NCBI GenBank assembly: GCA_006386115.1
Contig: VFIW01000008.1
Coordinates: 1 to 64,000, forward strand
Direction of reading: 5' to 3'
DNA from: Globisporangium splendens
Lineage: Eukaryota; Oomycota; Peronosporomycetes; Pythiales; Pythiaceae
Length of the DNA stretch: 64,000 nucleotides
The position numbers were made by a program, and so were the translations under genes. Positions within the stretch are counted from its first letter, which is position 1; each line of letters starts with the position of its first letter. Shown in pieces: positions 1 to 9,629 of the stretch. The notes beneath the pieces are model-generated. The model was not told the DNA's origin, made no database searches, and saw only the letters and a list, made by a program, of their open reading frames with translations.

Positions 1-90
1 ATAAACCCTAAACCCTAAACCCTAAACCCTAAACCCTAAACCCTAAACCCCGCGACAGCATCTAAACCCTAACCCTAGACCCTAATTCAC
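1..90. repeat. telomere repeat tract (CCCTAAA)n
   Basis: Seven-base CCCTAAA units run from position 1 to about 50. They are interrupted by a short non-telomeric block (CGCGACAGCATCTA) and resume as degenerate units to about 86. TTTAGGG on the other strand is the plant and stramenopile telomere repeat. The C-rich strand at the left edge, read inward, shows that position 1 is at or very near the chromosome end. Confidence 0.93.
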
Positions 91-100
91 TCTGTCACCC

Positions 101-1005
101 TCGATGCTCTCTTCATCAACATATATTTTATCACCCTCAATGATGTCTTCGACAAAACTCGATCGATCACCCTTGTTGATGTCTCATTTCCCACTTCTCA
201 TATACTCACACATACTCAACTGTTCATACCAAACTTCAACAATCACAACACCACCAACACTCGACGATACTCCACGCCACTTTCGGATATTTACTCGCAA
301 TCACACTGCCCACCTCTTCACACACTCAACACACCATGTCACGGATCACACTTCACTCGACACTACAGCAGTCACAAACAAACAACTCTGCTACTTATGT
401 TGTATGCTTCGTGAGTTCCTCTTCGCGCACACAATATACATCTACTCACATTCATCAGTATCATCATCACAAACCATACGATATGTACGACACTAGAATT
501 CACATTTTTGCGTTTGTAGTCTTATTCTCACATAATGTCATACAAATTCACTTTACGTGGTTCTTCTCTCAACATCACATCCATATACATACTTTGAGGT
601 GTCACCATATCTACTTCACACACATGATATGTTGCTCGCGCGCTCCATCAAACAACAAACAAGTGTGTCCGACATTGTATACAAATGTTGATGAGTATTG
701 AGTCTGCGCAGACACGATGATCATTGAAGTGGTACAGTGTATGTATACATGTCAGGAGGTACCACATCGTGTTGCATCGTTACAGTTACGCAGGTACACA
801 AACTTTCATACAATCTCGCACTCTACATGTTTACTAACACTCATATCACACTCGTTGCTGTTGCCTTCCATGCATCAGTCACCAATGTCATGCTTCGACT
901 TGCTCACATCAGGAATATTGGTAGCTCAAGCAGGCGGAGCACAATCCCACATCTGCACAAGTCTCATACGAACCTGCTGAGTATTTCGAATATACATGCG
1001 CTGCC
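101..1005. repeat. subtelomeric duplication, copy 1
   Basis: Bases 101-388 match 1814-2101 (offset 1713) and bases 391-1005 match 2518-3136 (offset about 2130), with only scattered substitutions and a few small indels. Copy 2 carries about 415 extra bases in between. Open frames in it are AT-rich, rich in His, Thr and Ser, and duplicated along with the DNA. No known domain is seen, so I treat it as non-coding subtelomeric repeat. Confidence 0.85.
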
Positions 1006-1419
1006 GCTTCAGAGTACTTGTTGCTTTCCATCGCGAATTGGAAAATGAATGGTAGAAGAAGAAGAAAACTTTCGCATTGTCATAAGCTCTGTATGTGTCA
1101 CACGCTTCATCATGTCCACTGTCGCCATTCAGATGCAACTTCAAGTGCGTATTTTTGTACACGTTGAACTTCTGTTTGTGTCACACGCTGCCTGATTTAC
1201 AAAGCAGCCAATCAGAATGTCCACTCAATACACGAGGATCAAATGATTTGTCGTCGTCGTCACTCTTCCTTTTGGGAGTCCAAATAATGCATGTTATAGG
1301 CTACCTATTGCACAAAATGGCTTACTTCATTACATTATAAATGTCATAAATCAATAGATTGATATGTCCTAAATCATTAGATTTTATAGCTTAAGTCAAT
1401 ACTTCAAATATTGCCTAAC

Positions 1420-1758
1420 TCAGTACTCGATATAGCATAAGTCAATACTTTCGATATAGCTTAATCCAGTACATTTCAAAATTGAATGGATGGCGATAGC
1501 TCGGCACCAAAAACTTCTCGTTTCTAAAACTTTCGGATATGGGGTTTTCAATGGCGTAGAAAACGATGGTGAGATTTTGAGAAAGATTGTGTGGCTTGTT
1601 TTTGTGCAATGCGACATTTTTTCAGTTTTTTCGTTATATCTCAAAAAGTAAAATTTCAGCAGATTTCTCGTTTTCGCCGAGATGCTGCCCGTCGTTGAAA
1701 ACATACCCCCACAAATTTCTACGAAATTTGTGTGGCTAGTTTTCAAACGGGACAGCAT
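1420..1758 (-). other. degenerate repeat-derived open frame
   Basis: A minus-strand frame of about 112 codons contains a weak internal repeat (KTSHTNFVEI near its start and KTSHTIFLKI about 45 residues later). It sits exactly between the two subtelomeric copies and ends at the block ending CATCTAATTCAC that is shared with the telomere junction. Repetitive oomycete sequence of this style is commonly translated by gene finders. Without a recognisable domain I regard it as a repeat relic rather than a gene. Confidence 0.4.
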
Positions 1759-1813
1759 CTAATTCACTCTCTCACCCTCAATGCTGTCTTCGACGAAATA
1801 TTTTTTATCACCA

Positions 1814-3136
1814 TCGATGCTCTCTTCATCAACATATATTTTATCACCCTCAATGATGTCTTCGACAAAACTCGATCGATCACCCTCGTTGATGTCTCAT
1901 TTCCCACTTCTCATATACTCACACATACTCAACTGTTCATACCAAACTTCAACAATCACAACACCACCAACACTCGACGATACTCCACGCCACTTTCGGA
2001 TATTTACTCGCAATCACACTGCCCGGCTCTTTACACACGCAACACAACATGTCACGGATCACACTTCACTCGACACTACAGCAGTCACAAACAAACAACT
2101 CAGCACCATCTGCTATATGCTTCGTGGGTTCCTGTCAGCACACACAATATACATTTGCTCACTTTTATCCATGTGTCCGACATTCCACGCAAATGTTGAT
2201 GAGTATCGAGTCTGCGCAGACACAGTGATCATTACAGTTACTCAGATACACAAACTTTCATACAATCTCGCACTCGGCATGTTTCCAAACACTCCTATCA
2301 TCCTTCTTGTTGTCTCAGTAGCCTTTTATCATTCACTCACACACTCATTCCAAATATCACCAATCACAATACCATCTACAATGTATGATACTTCACACCA
2401 CTTTGGAATATCCACTTACACCCACACTGCCCAGCTCTTCACACACTCAACACACCATGTCACGGATCACAATCACACTTCACTCTACACTGCAGCAGTC
2501 ACAAACAAACAACTCAGCTACTTATGTTGTATGCTTCGTGAGTTCCTCTTCGCGCACACAATATACATCTACTCACATTCATCAGTATCATCATCACAAA
2601 CCATACGATATGTACGACACTAGAATTCACATCACATTTTTGCGTTTGTAGTCTTATTCTCACATAATGTCATACAAATTCACTTTACGTGGTTCTTCTC
2701 TCAACATCACATCCATATACATACTTGAGGTGTCACCATATCTACTTCACACACATGATATGTTGCTCGCGCGCTCCATCAAACAACAAACAAGTGTGTC
2801 CGACATTGTATACAAATGTTGATGAGTATTGAGTCTGCGCAGACACGATGATCATTGAAGTGGTACAGTGTATGTATACATGTCAGGAGGTACCACATCG
2901 TGTTGCATCGTTACAGTTACGCAGGTACACAAACTTTCATACAATCTCGCACTCGACATGTTTACTAACACTCATATCACACTCGTTGCTGTTGCCTTCC
3001 ATGCATCAGTCACCAATGTCATGCTTCGACTTGCTCACATCAGGAATATTGGTAGCTCAAGCAGGCGGAGCACAATCCCACATCTGCACAAGTCTCATAC
3101 GAACCTGCTGAGTATTTCGAATACACATGCGCTGCC
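1814..3136. repeat. subtelomeric duplication, copy 2
   Basis: Second copy of the unit at 101-1005, in direct orientation. It contains an extra block at about 2102-2517, which partly resembles the sequence around 790-850 (the run ending ACAAACTTTCATACAATC). The copy therefore looks like a composite of at least two sub-repeats rather than a single clean duplication. Confidence 0.85.
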
Positions 3137-3148
3137 CAAGTATAGTGG

Positions 3149-3777
3149 TACAGTGTATAGTGGTACAGTGTATGTATACGTAACAGGAGGTACCACCATC
3201 GTGTTGCCCATGTAATGTTACGCAGGTATACAAACTTTCATTCAATTTGGTTCATTACTGACGTCACGCGAGCAGAGTGTCGATAACAAGTGTGCCGTGT
3301 ACATAGACGAGTCAGGAAGTACCACTGTCGTGTTGTCCACATAAAATTACATAAGTATACAAACTTTCATACAATTTGCATTTATATTGAGGTCGCGCAA
3401 GCAGAGTGTCGATTACAAGTGTGCCGTGTACATAGACGAGTCAGGAAGTACCACTGTCGTGTTGTCCACATAAAATTACATAGGTATACAAACTTTCATA
3501 CAATTTGCCTTTATATTCGCTTTCTATTGTCCCAATCACACTCGCACCTGTGGAAATCGATATTTGTCGCATAGCCGTGCGTCCCCCCCCGTCAAATGTG
3601 ATACTTCCATCGCATTCCCCATACAAAAATACATACAAGTGCAAGTTTTCACGAGGTTTCGAGCACTTTTGCATGACACTCAAATAGAGTGGTACACGGT
3701 GCATAGACAGGTCTGAAAGTCCCACAGTCGTGTTCGCGATACAAAAGTAGGCAGGTATACAAAGTTTCATACAAATT
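3149..3777. repeat. array of diverged ~90-bp subtelomeric units
   Basis: A unit with the pattern GTGGTAC-GTGTA-CAGGAGGTACCAC-TCGTGTTG-CAGGTATACAAACTTTCATACAATTT occurs near 3149-3250, 3286-3380, 3415-3509 and 3691-3777. Earlier copies lie near 728-820 and 2859-2951, with a partial one near 2221-2270. The copies differ by substitutions and small indels. Some are tandem and some dispersed. Confidence 0.75.
3272..3529. repeat. 129-bp tandem duplication
   Basis: GCAGAGTGTCGAT starts at 3272 and again at 3401. The following about 110 bases are nearly identical between the two units, giving a period of 129 bp. It embeds two of the ~90-bp units listed separately, so it is the youngest local duplication in this block. 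Confidence 0.85.
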
Positions 3778-3937
3778 GGCCCCCTGTAGCCCGCGCTGCA
3801 AGCACATTCGTCTTTGACTTCCATTGAGTATACTATACAAACTGACAGACAAATCGATGTGGTCCACCCTAACCATGTTTATATTTAGACCTAATTGAAA
3901 TATTTCATGCAGAAACCCCGAAGATATCGGTGGTTAA

Positions 3938-4035
3938 GTTAATATAGAAAAGCCCAGTCAAATTTGCTCATCACTTTGCGAAAATCGAGCTCGGCTCGTC
4001 ATGGTTAATATAGAAAAGCCCAGTCAAATTTGCTC
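3938..4035. repeat. 32-bp direct repeat, 66 bp apart
   Basis: A perfect 32-base sequence beginning GTTAATATAGAAAAGCCC occurs at 3938-3969 and 4004-4035. The intervening 34 bases are unique. No gene overlaps it. Confidence 0.9.
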
Positions 4036-4479
4036 GTCATGGTTTTGCCAGCAGAGCCTAACCACTTTGACTTGAAATTTGTATGATGACGAGCCTGTTT
4101 AGGGACATTGAACCCAAACAAACATCCAATCATTTGCCTCATCTAATCAATCTCCCTCTCGCTCCTCACCCACGAATGATTACTCCACCTGTGAGATCAT
4201 CTGATCATCCCATCATACAACCCGTGTAATCATTTCATGCTCTTTTTTGCTGCGTTTACGGCAACCAATACAGTGGATACCATCAAATTATATGGTTGTA
4301 CAGTATATACTCCTCAATGTAGTGCAATTACAGTGAGTATCTTTCCATTTTGCAGTTGTACATTGCTCCTTCTCTAAACTGTATTACAGCACAAGCATCA
4401 GTGCAAGACAATAAAAGTACAGTTAATACTCTCTCTTTTCATATGAAACACTCTTCCTTTTCAAAAGTTGCGACTCACT

Positions 4480-5005
4480 CCAACAAATGAACAATATTGA
4501 AGGCAAAGTATTCATTTCGAGGGGTATATTGCACTTTTTCTGTACACAAATGGTACGATCGAATAGCCCACTTTTTTGTCTACCCGAATATATGAAGGTT
4601 GTCGAATCAATGCAAAAACTCGCGACAGAAGCGTTGTTTACCCAGTCGGACGAGGTTTTTTGAAAAAACCAGACTCGGATCACACTTTTTTCACATTCCG
4701 ACTTCATATTCGGATTCACCGGATAGTTTCACATCCTACCATGTGTTTGTATGAAAGTTTGTATGCACACCCATGATACCGTCAACAGCAACGCGAACTA
4801 TCGGTTTCGAGAGGTCCTGTGTACTTTTTCTGTCCGGAAAACATACACTCCTGTGTCCCCGCATTTTCCTCTACCAGAATATATGACGGACGTCACTCAA
4901 CTCGCAAAACTCGCTTCAGCGTCGTTGATTTACATGTGCGCAAGGTTTTTTGAAAAACCTCGAGTGGGATCGCACTTTTTCTGAAATCTGACTTGATATT
5001 CGGAC
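4480..5005. repeat. old ~290-bp tandem duplication
   Basis: Landmarks recur at a constant 290-base offset: ACTTTTTCTGT at about 4533 and 4823, and AGGTTTTTTGAAAAA at about 4653 and 4943. Between them lie similar stretches (GAATATATGA, CAAAACTCGC). Divergence is high, so the duplication is old. No coding potential is evident in either unit. Confidence 0.65.
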
Positions 5006-5291
5006 TCGCCGTATTTTTTTGGCATCTTGTACCCGAAGATCAGCCTGTTTGGAGTATGTTTGTATGTGGCCGTTTTCTGCACCGAACACACTTACTTTTT
5101 GTATGGTATACTTTATTCAAGCATACCGACCCATTTTCAGGTTCGTATCTGCTACAGATGTCGAGTTATGACAAACAACGAAATGCTGTGTTCTGATTGG
5201 CTTACGTGTAGCCCTAACGGAAATTTTTTTTGTATCGGATTTATAATAGCAAAGTAGTTGACTTGAAATTTGTAGGGGAGTCATTTCCTAT

Positions 5292-5424
5292 TGTTTTCCG
5301 ATACAAAAGAGGCGCCGCTTTGCGCTCCGGCGCCGCCGGGAGCAACTCCCTTAATGTTTTGTATGGGAAAGAGGGCGCCGCCGAGCGCGCTCCAGAAGGC
5401 TTCTCCCTTAAGTATCGGAAAACA
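5292..5424. mobile_element. GC-rich fold-back (MITE-like) element
   Basis: TGTTTTCCGATAC at 5292-5304 is the exact reverse complement of GTATCGGAAAACA at 5412-5424. The enclosed about 107 bases are strikingly GC-rich (repeated GGCGCCGC blocks) in an AT-rich neighbourhood. Short terminal inverted repeats around a small non-coding core suggest a non-autonomous DNA element or a structural hairpin. I did not identify a target-site duplication with confidence. Confidence 0.5.
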
Positions 5425-5448
5425 TTCCTGGGCGGCGCCACCTTAGGG

Positions 5449-5527
5449 CCCCTAAACCCTAAAACCCTATCATCTAAACCCTAAACTAAACCCTAGTTTT
5501 CAAACAGGACAACATCTAAACCCTAAT
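5449..5527. repeat. interstitial telomeric sequence
   Basis: Degenerate CCCTAAA units (CCCTAAACCCTAAAACCC, then further units to about 5525) lie 5.4 kb from the end. They surround a TTTTCAAACAGGACAACATCTAA block that is nearly identical to the one at 1739-1762. This marks an old telomere or subtelomere junction. Confidence 0.85.
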
Positions 5528-6159
5528 CCAAATAGCTTCACTTTTGTCCTTGCATAGTGTATTCGGCGGAGTTTATAAATTACCTAAGGTACTAAGGTAC
5601 TGCGTTTTACCGGGTGATGATACAGAGGGATAAAATTGCAGATTGGACAAGTCAACAACAGACACCCTCTCCACTTCTGTAAATGCACAAATACAGATGA
5701 CAAACTGGCATGCAAACACTCTAGATAAACAGGGTAAACAGGCAAAGAAGAGGGACAAATCAATTCAATCACAAAAATCAAACCCGATTTTTTTCGAGGA
5801 GCTCCTCCTCCACCCTGCTCTCTTCGTTCGTTCGCTTTCTCGCGCTTCGTAAAGACAGAGTGGAATGGAAGCAACGTCAACACGCACGTACCTCGAAGTA
5901 CGGTGTCGAAAGTCCCGTTCGATCAACCTTCCGCCAACATTCTGATTTCCTCCTCTGTCGCATAAGCCTGACACCCACGACTCGCAGTTGCCGCAAATCA
6001 ACCGGATACATACAAAAAGTGATACAATGTGATGATCGGCACAACAAAAGAACCAGACTCTTTTCCTCACCTGCTGCGTGGAAGCTGCCCGGCCGCTGGA
6101 AGGAAGAGTCGCGCATGCAGCCTACGCCACGCTAGCAGCACTCGCAGAAGGGCGCACGC
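5528..6159. other. subtelomere-to-gene transition
   Basis: This stretch holds short overlapping open frames on both strands with no recognisable domain and no repeat shared with the subtelomere. It lies upstream of the ankyrin gene and presumably includes its promoter. I saw no clear initiator element. Confidence 0.4.
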
Positions 6160-8154
6160 ATGCTCTACACGTATGCCACCGTCAGCAAATATTCGCGCGA
6201 CGAGGTCGACTGGTTCTTCGACGCCGTCGCCGCCGGAGAGCACCAGGTCCTCTCCGAGCTCATCTCCGAGGGGTACTCGGATACCAAAATGCGCGACGGC
6301 AAAGGAAACACGCCGCTGTTCAAGGTGCAGGACCGAGACACCGCCATGGTACTACTCAAATACGGCGCAGACGTCAACGCCCGAAACAACAACCTCGAGA
6401 CGCCGCTCTTTGCGGCGGCGCGCAGACGCAACGCCGTCCTCACGAAATGCCTGCTCCAGAACGGCGCCGACGTGCATGCGAAAGACAAAAATGGCTACAC
6501 AGCACTCTTTACGGCCGCTTGTGCAGAAAACGCGACGGTGCTGATCAATCACGGCGCCAATGTACACGCTCTCGACTCGTATGGAAGAACACCGCTGTTC
6601 ACAGTCGTATGGGGAAGCACCCCGGACGTCGTCGAAGCATTGATCAAGGCGGGGGCGAATGTCCACGCGACCGACAGATTTGGCCAGACGCCAATGTTTC
6701 AGCTTTACGGAAAGGGCCGCGCACGATGCCTAGAGGTGCTGATACGATATGGGGCGTCCGTCGAAGGGTCCTTACAGCTACGAGACACACCGCTCCACAA
6801 AGCTGCCGAATATGGCAGCCTCGAAGTCGTGAAGCTTCTCCTGTACCATGGCGCATGCGTTCACGGAAACGTGCTGCATCAAGAATCTCCGCTCCTCGCC
6901 GCAGTTCGCCATGGTCACATCGATGTAGCCGTGGAGCTACTCTCGAAAGGGGCCAGGCTCACCGTGGATCCATCTTCGGTTGGGAAAAAAATGCCAAGTT
7001 CGACTCGCAAGCTCGATCATGCGGAAGTGATAGACCTCATGATCGACAAATGCGACATCGTCATCTCAAAATGGCCAAGCTTCGCGAAAGATTGCCTCGC
7101 AGTCTGGGTGAAGAAAATTAGCACTCAAAGCAAACAATTGCGGGAATTCCGGTCGCTTGGAGACACAGTTGTCCTTCGCTTGCAGTATATTCTTCGCCAC
7201 TTCGACGATGAGATGGTATCCCGAAGCCACAAGAACTTGGTGCATTGTGCTCGTATCATCTTCCGCTTCTACAACTGGATGCTGCGATTCCAAAGAAAGA
7301 CGGCCACGGAACGCCTCATCACGGGTCCTCGGGACTTCGAGGGCATCGTCACATTTCACGAATCGATCGATATGGTGTCGACGGGTACTATCAATCGCGA
7401 CTGGGAGTCAGATGTTGAGGCTGGGTGGCTGAAGCGAATGGAAGTTCTCCAAGATACACTGAGTGAAACCAGTCTCCTGCTGAAGGACGAGGAACGAGAT
7501 GCGCTCAAGTCCTTTGTCAATTCTCGCATCCAATCGCACGTTCACCAAGATACTGGAGTCGCATGGGAAAATTTGCACGACGCTGCTCTTGGACTCATGG
7601 TTCTTCACACGCATAAGAGTGCTCGTGAGGACGGTCTTCCTGCTAATGTGACTCTCGCTGCTGCGCACAAAAGCAATCGCGCTCCGTACTGCAACTGCGT
7701 CACAGACGCGGTGACCCTGGAGCGCACGTCTATTCCTCTCATCAAGGATACGTCTTCCACAGAAGATAGCGATTACGATAGCGATGACGAGCCCGACGTA
7801 TACGCAGACCCAGTGCGCTGGCAATCTCCTGAAGTCTTGAAAGGTGCGCGGCCAACTTTTGCCTCCGACATCTATACATTTGGGATGTGCGTGCTTAAAG
7901 CCGCGACGAAGCAAGCGCCGTGGGGGAACGTATCCAACGGAGTCGTCCGTGTACTGGCCACAATAGGTCGTCTCCCCAGGAAACCGGAAAGCATAGCAGA
8001 CGCGCAGTGGGAGTTGGTGCAATCCATGTGCACACGAGATCCTGCACAGCGCACTGATATCTCGATTGTAGTGGCGAAATTGTTGCGCTTTGCTCAAGAA
8101 GCAGCCCAGGGAAACCACACGAAGCGAGACGAAAGAGTGCCAGCCTCTCCCTGA
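6160..8154 (+). CDS. ankyrin-repeat protein with degenerate kinase C-lobe
   Basis: This is a single-exon 664-residue protein. About residues 20-290 form seven or eight ankyrin repeats (recurring TPLF/TPLH helices and GADVNA- or GANVHA-type turns). A helical linker follows to about 480. The C-terminal part resembles the kinase C-lobe: WQSPEVLKG near 554 in place of the APE motif, then SDIYTFGMC and RDPAQR. No glycine loop, VAIK lysine, HRD or DFG motif can be found, so catalysis is unlikely. Oomycetes carry many ankyrin/TKL kinases, so this is probably a pseudokinase scaffold from that group. The next gene shares the same C-lobe signature, indicating a tandem duplication. The start at 6160 is the first ATG of the open frame. 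Confidence 0.8.
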   Translation: MLYTYATVSKYSRDEVDWFFDAVAAGEHQVLSELISEGYSDTKMRDGKGNTPLFKVQDRDTAMVLLKYGADVNARNNNLETPLFAAARRRNAVLTKCLLQNGADVHAKDKNGYTALFTAACAENATVLINHGANVHALDSYGRTPLFTVVWGSTPDVVEALIKAGANVHATDRFGQTPMFQLYGKGRARCLEVLIRYGASVEGSLQLRDTPLHKAAEYGSLEVVKLLLYHGACVHGNVLHQESPLLAAVRHGHIDVAVELLSKGARLTVDPSSVGKKMPSSTRKLDHAEVIDLMIDKCDIVISKWPSFAKDCLAVWVKKISTQSKQLREFRSLGDTVVLRLQYILRHFDDEMVSRSHKNLVHCARIIFRFYNWMLRFQRKTATERLITGPRDFEGIVTFHESIDMVSTGTINRDWESDVEAGWLKRMEVLQDTLSETSLLLKDEERDALKSFVNSRIQSHVHQDTGVAWENLHDAALGLMVLHTHKSAREDGLPANVTLAAAHKSNRAPYCNCVTDAVTLERTSIPLIKDTSSTEDSDYDSDDEPDVYADPVRWQSPEVLKGARPTFASDIYTFGMCVLKAATKQAPWGNVSNGVVRVLATIGRLPRKPESIADAQWELVQSMCTRDPAQRTDISIVVAKLLRFAQEAAQGNHTKRDERVPASP

Positions 8155-8744
8155 GTATGGATAAAACAGAGGTGTGTTTCACAGAATCGAATAATTTAAT
8201 GAATAATAATAATAATCAATTATGTAGTACATGGGAAAGCGCGCTGTTCCAGCCATCAACGCTGTAGACGAATAACTGCTTTGACACACGCGTCAGCTTG
8301 TGAGTCAGCGATACGACGCAGCGTTGCCGCGCCAAGTCCCATATTTCCCTCCCCGACGCATCGTGCTTGACTCGTATGTGATGAGACGACAGCGTTTGTA
8401 TTAACAAGCTTGGAGTTGCCACTTGAAGCGGCGCTTCAATGTAGAGCTGAATGCTCATGGACGAGACGATTGCCACGTCGAGACGACTTCTCGCTGGTCA
8501 TCCTGTCGTTCAGTCGTTCTTACAAGCCCAAGATGCCAGTGTCCTGACTCTCTAATATTTGGAGAAAAGATCCGCTGTGGGAGTCAGCGCTGATGAATAC
8601 AGGCGGCTTGCGTTCGTGGAAAGCCTCCGATGCACATTTTTCGTGTTGTTACAACGCGCGAGTGTGAACGCGCTCTTCGGGTATCTCAACTTCATTTAAG
8701 TTTTCTGAGATCACCATCACATCGTCAAAGAATATTCGTGTACT
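8155..8744. other. intergenic, nothing recognised
   Basis: These 590 bases separate the two pseudokinase paralogues. A run of AATAAT triplets near 8200-8216 could serve 3' end formation of the upstream gene. No ankyrin-coding sequence was found that would extend the downstream gene. Confidence 0.4.
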
Positions 8745-9629
8745 TTGGAAATGAAGTTGCTTCGGGAAGTGCGCGATACACTTTTCACACCATCGAAGAG
8801 GGCTCGACTTAGCGTCGTTTCAAGCAGCTATCGATTCTCGCAGAGTGACAACGAGCGTATTGCTTTGGTCGAGGAGCTCAAGGAAATCGATTCCAGCAGT
8901 GGCCTTGGAAAGAAAGTTGTGCTTTACGAAGAAGCAGAGACAGCGAAATCCCGCCAGCCGAAAAGTCGCAGAGAGGCAACAAGCGTGATACTCATCGACG
9001 ACATCCATGTTCAAAGGCTCCGAGCCGCATCATGTAACCACGAGACGCTGCGAAGTTATCTACAACACGAGCAAAACCGCCGACTCACGTGGCGAAAACT
9101 CTACGAAGCCGCACGCACGTTGAAACAACTTCATGAGCAGAAGATTGTCCACGGACGCTTGCGATGCAGTAACATCCTGATCTCTACCGATGGCACGCAG
9201 ACGGCGCGAGTGCGCAACTTTGGACCGTACTTCGACCATGAGCAAGAGGGTGCGAAAGACGAAGCCATTCGTTGGAGTGCGCCTGAGTGTCTCCGCGGTG
9301 CGAATGCGTCCTGTGCGTCGGATGTGTTTGCGTTCGGCATGTGCATCCTAGAAGCCGTGACAAGAGCGGACCCCTGGGGGTCCGTCTCGCCAGGTGTGAT
9401 CCGAGTGCTCGTGCCCGCGGGATGTCTACCCCAGCGACCAGTAGACACGGTCGTTAGTGGCGCGCAGTGGGATCTCATTGTGGCCATGTGCGCAAAGGAT
9501 CCATCGCGACGATTGTCCATGCCGCAGGTCATCAAGTCTCTATGGCACTTTGTCGAGGAAGAGCAGGCGAGACGGGCGAAATTGCAGCGCGAGGTTCCAT
9601 GTGTGCTCTATGACGTGAAGAGCGTTTAG
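8745..9629 (+). CDS. TKL-like pseudokinase
   Basis: This is a 294-residue single-exon protein. The C-lobe is well preserved in shape: catalytic loop VHGRLRCSNIL (HGR at 136-138 where active kinases have HRD), metal loop NFG at 158-160 instead of DFG, WSAPECLRG, SDVFAFGMCILEAVT, DPWG and KDPSRR. Both catalytic aspartates are therefore replaced, and a true N-lobe with glycine loop is not apparent in the first 90 residues. It is predicted to be catalytically dead and to act by binding partners. The phrases FGMC, PWG-VS-GV-RVL and G-LP--P are shared with the C-terminus of the upstream ankyrin protein, so the two are paralogues and this copy lacks ankyrin repeats. The ATG at 8745 is chosen as the first in frame. 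Confidence 0.75.
   Translation: MEMKLLREVRDTLFTPSKRARLSVVSSSYRFSQSDNERIALVEELKEIDSSSGLGKKVVLYEEAETAKSRQPKSRREATSVILIDDIHVQRLRAASCNHETLRSYLQHEQNRRLTWRKLYEAARTLKQLHEQKIVHGRLRCSNILISTDGTQTARVRNFGPYFDHEQEGAKDEAIRWSAPECLRGANASCASDVFAFGMCILEAVTRADPWGSVSPGVIRVLVPAGCLPQRPVDTVVSGAQWDLIVAMCAKDPSRRLSMPQVIKSLWHFVEEEQARRAKLQREVPCVLYDVKSV

Noticed and set aside
104..3111. Several 80-280 codon frames in the subtelomere
   Set aside because: They are duplicated with the DNA, are His/Thr/Ser-rich without domains, and lack promoter elements. They are best explained as repeats.
6078..7121. 347-codon frame overlapping the ankyrin gene
   Set aside because: It is an Arg-rich alternative-frame shadow of the ankyrin coding sequence.
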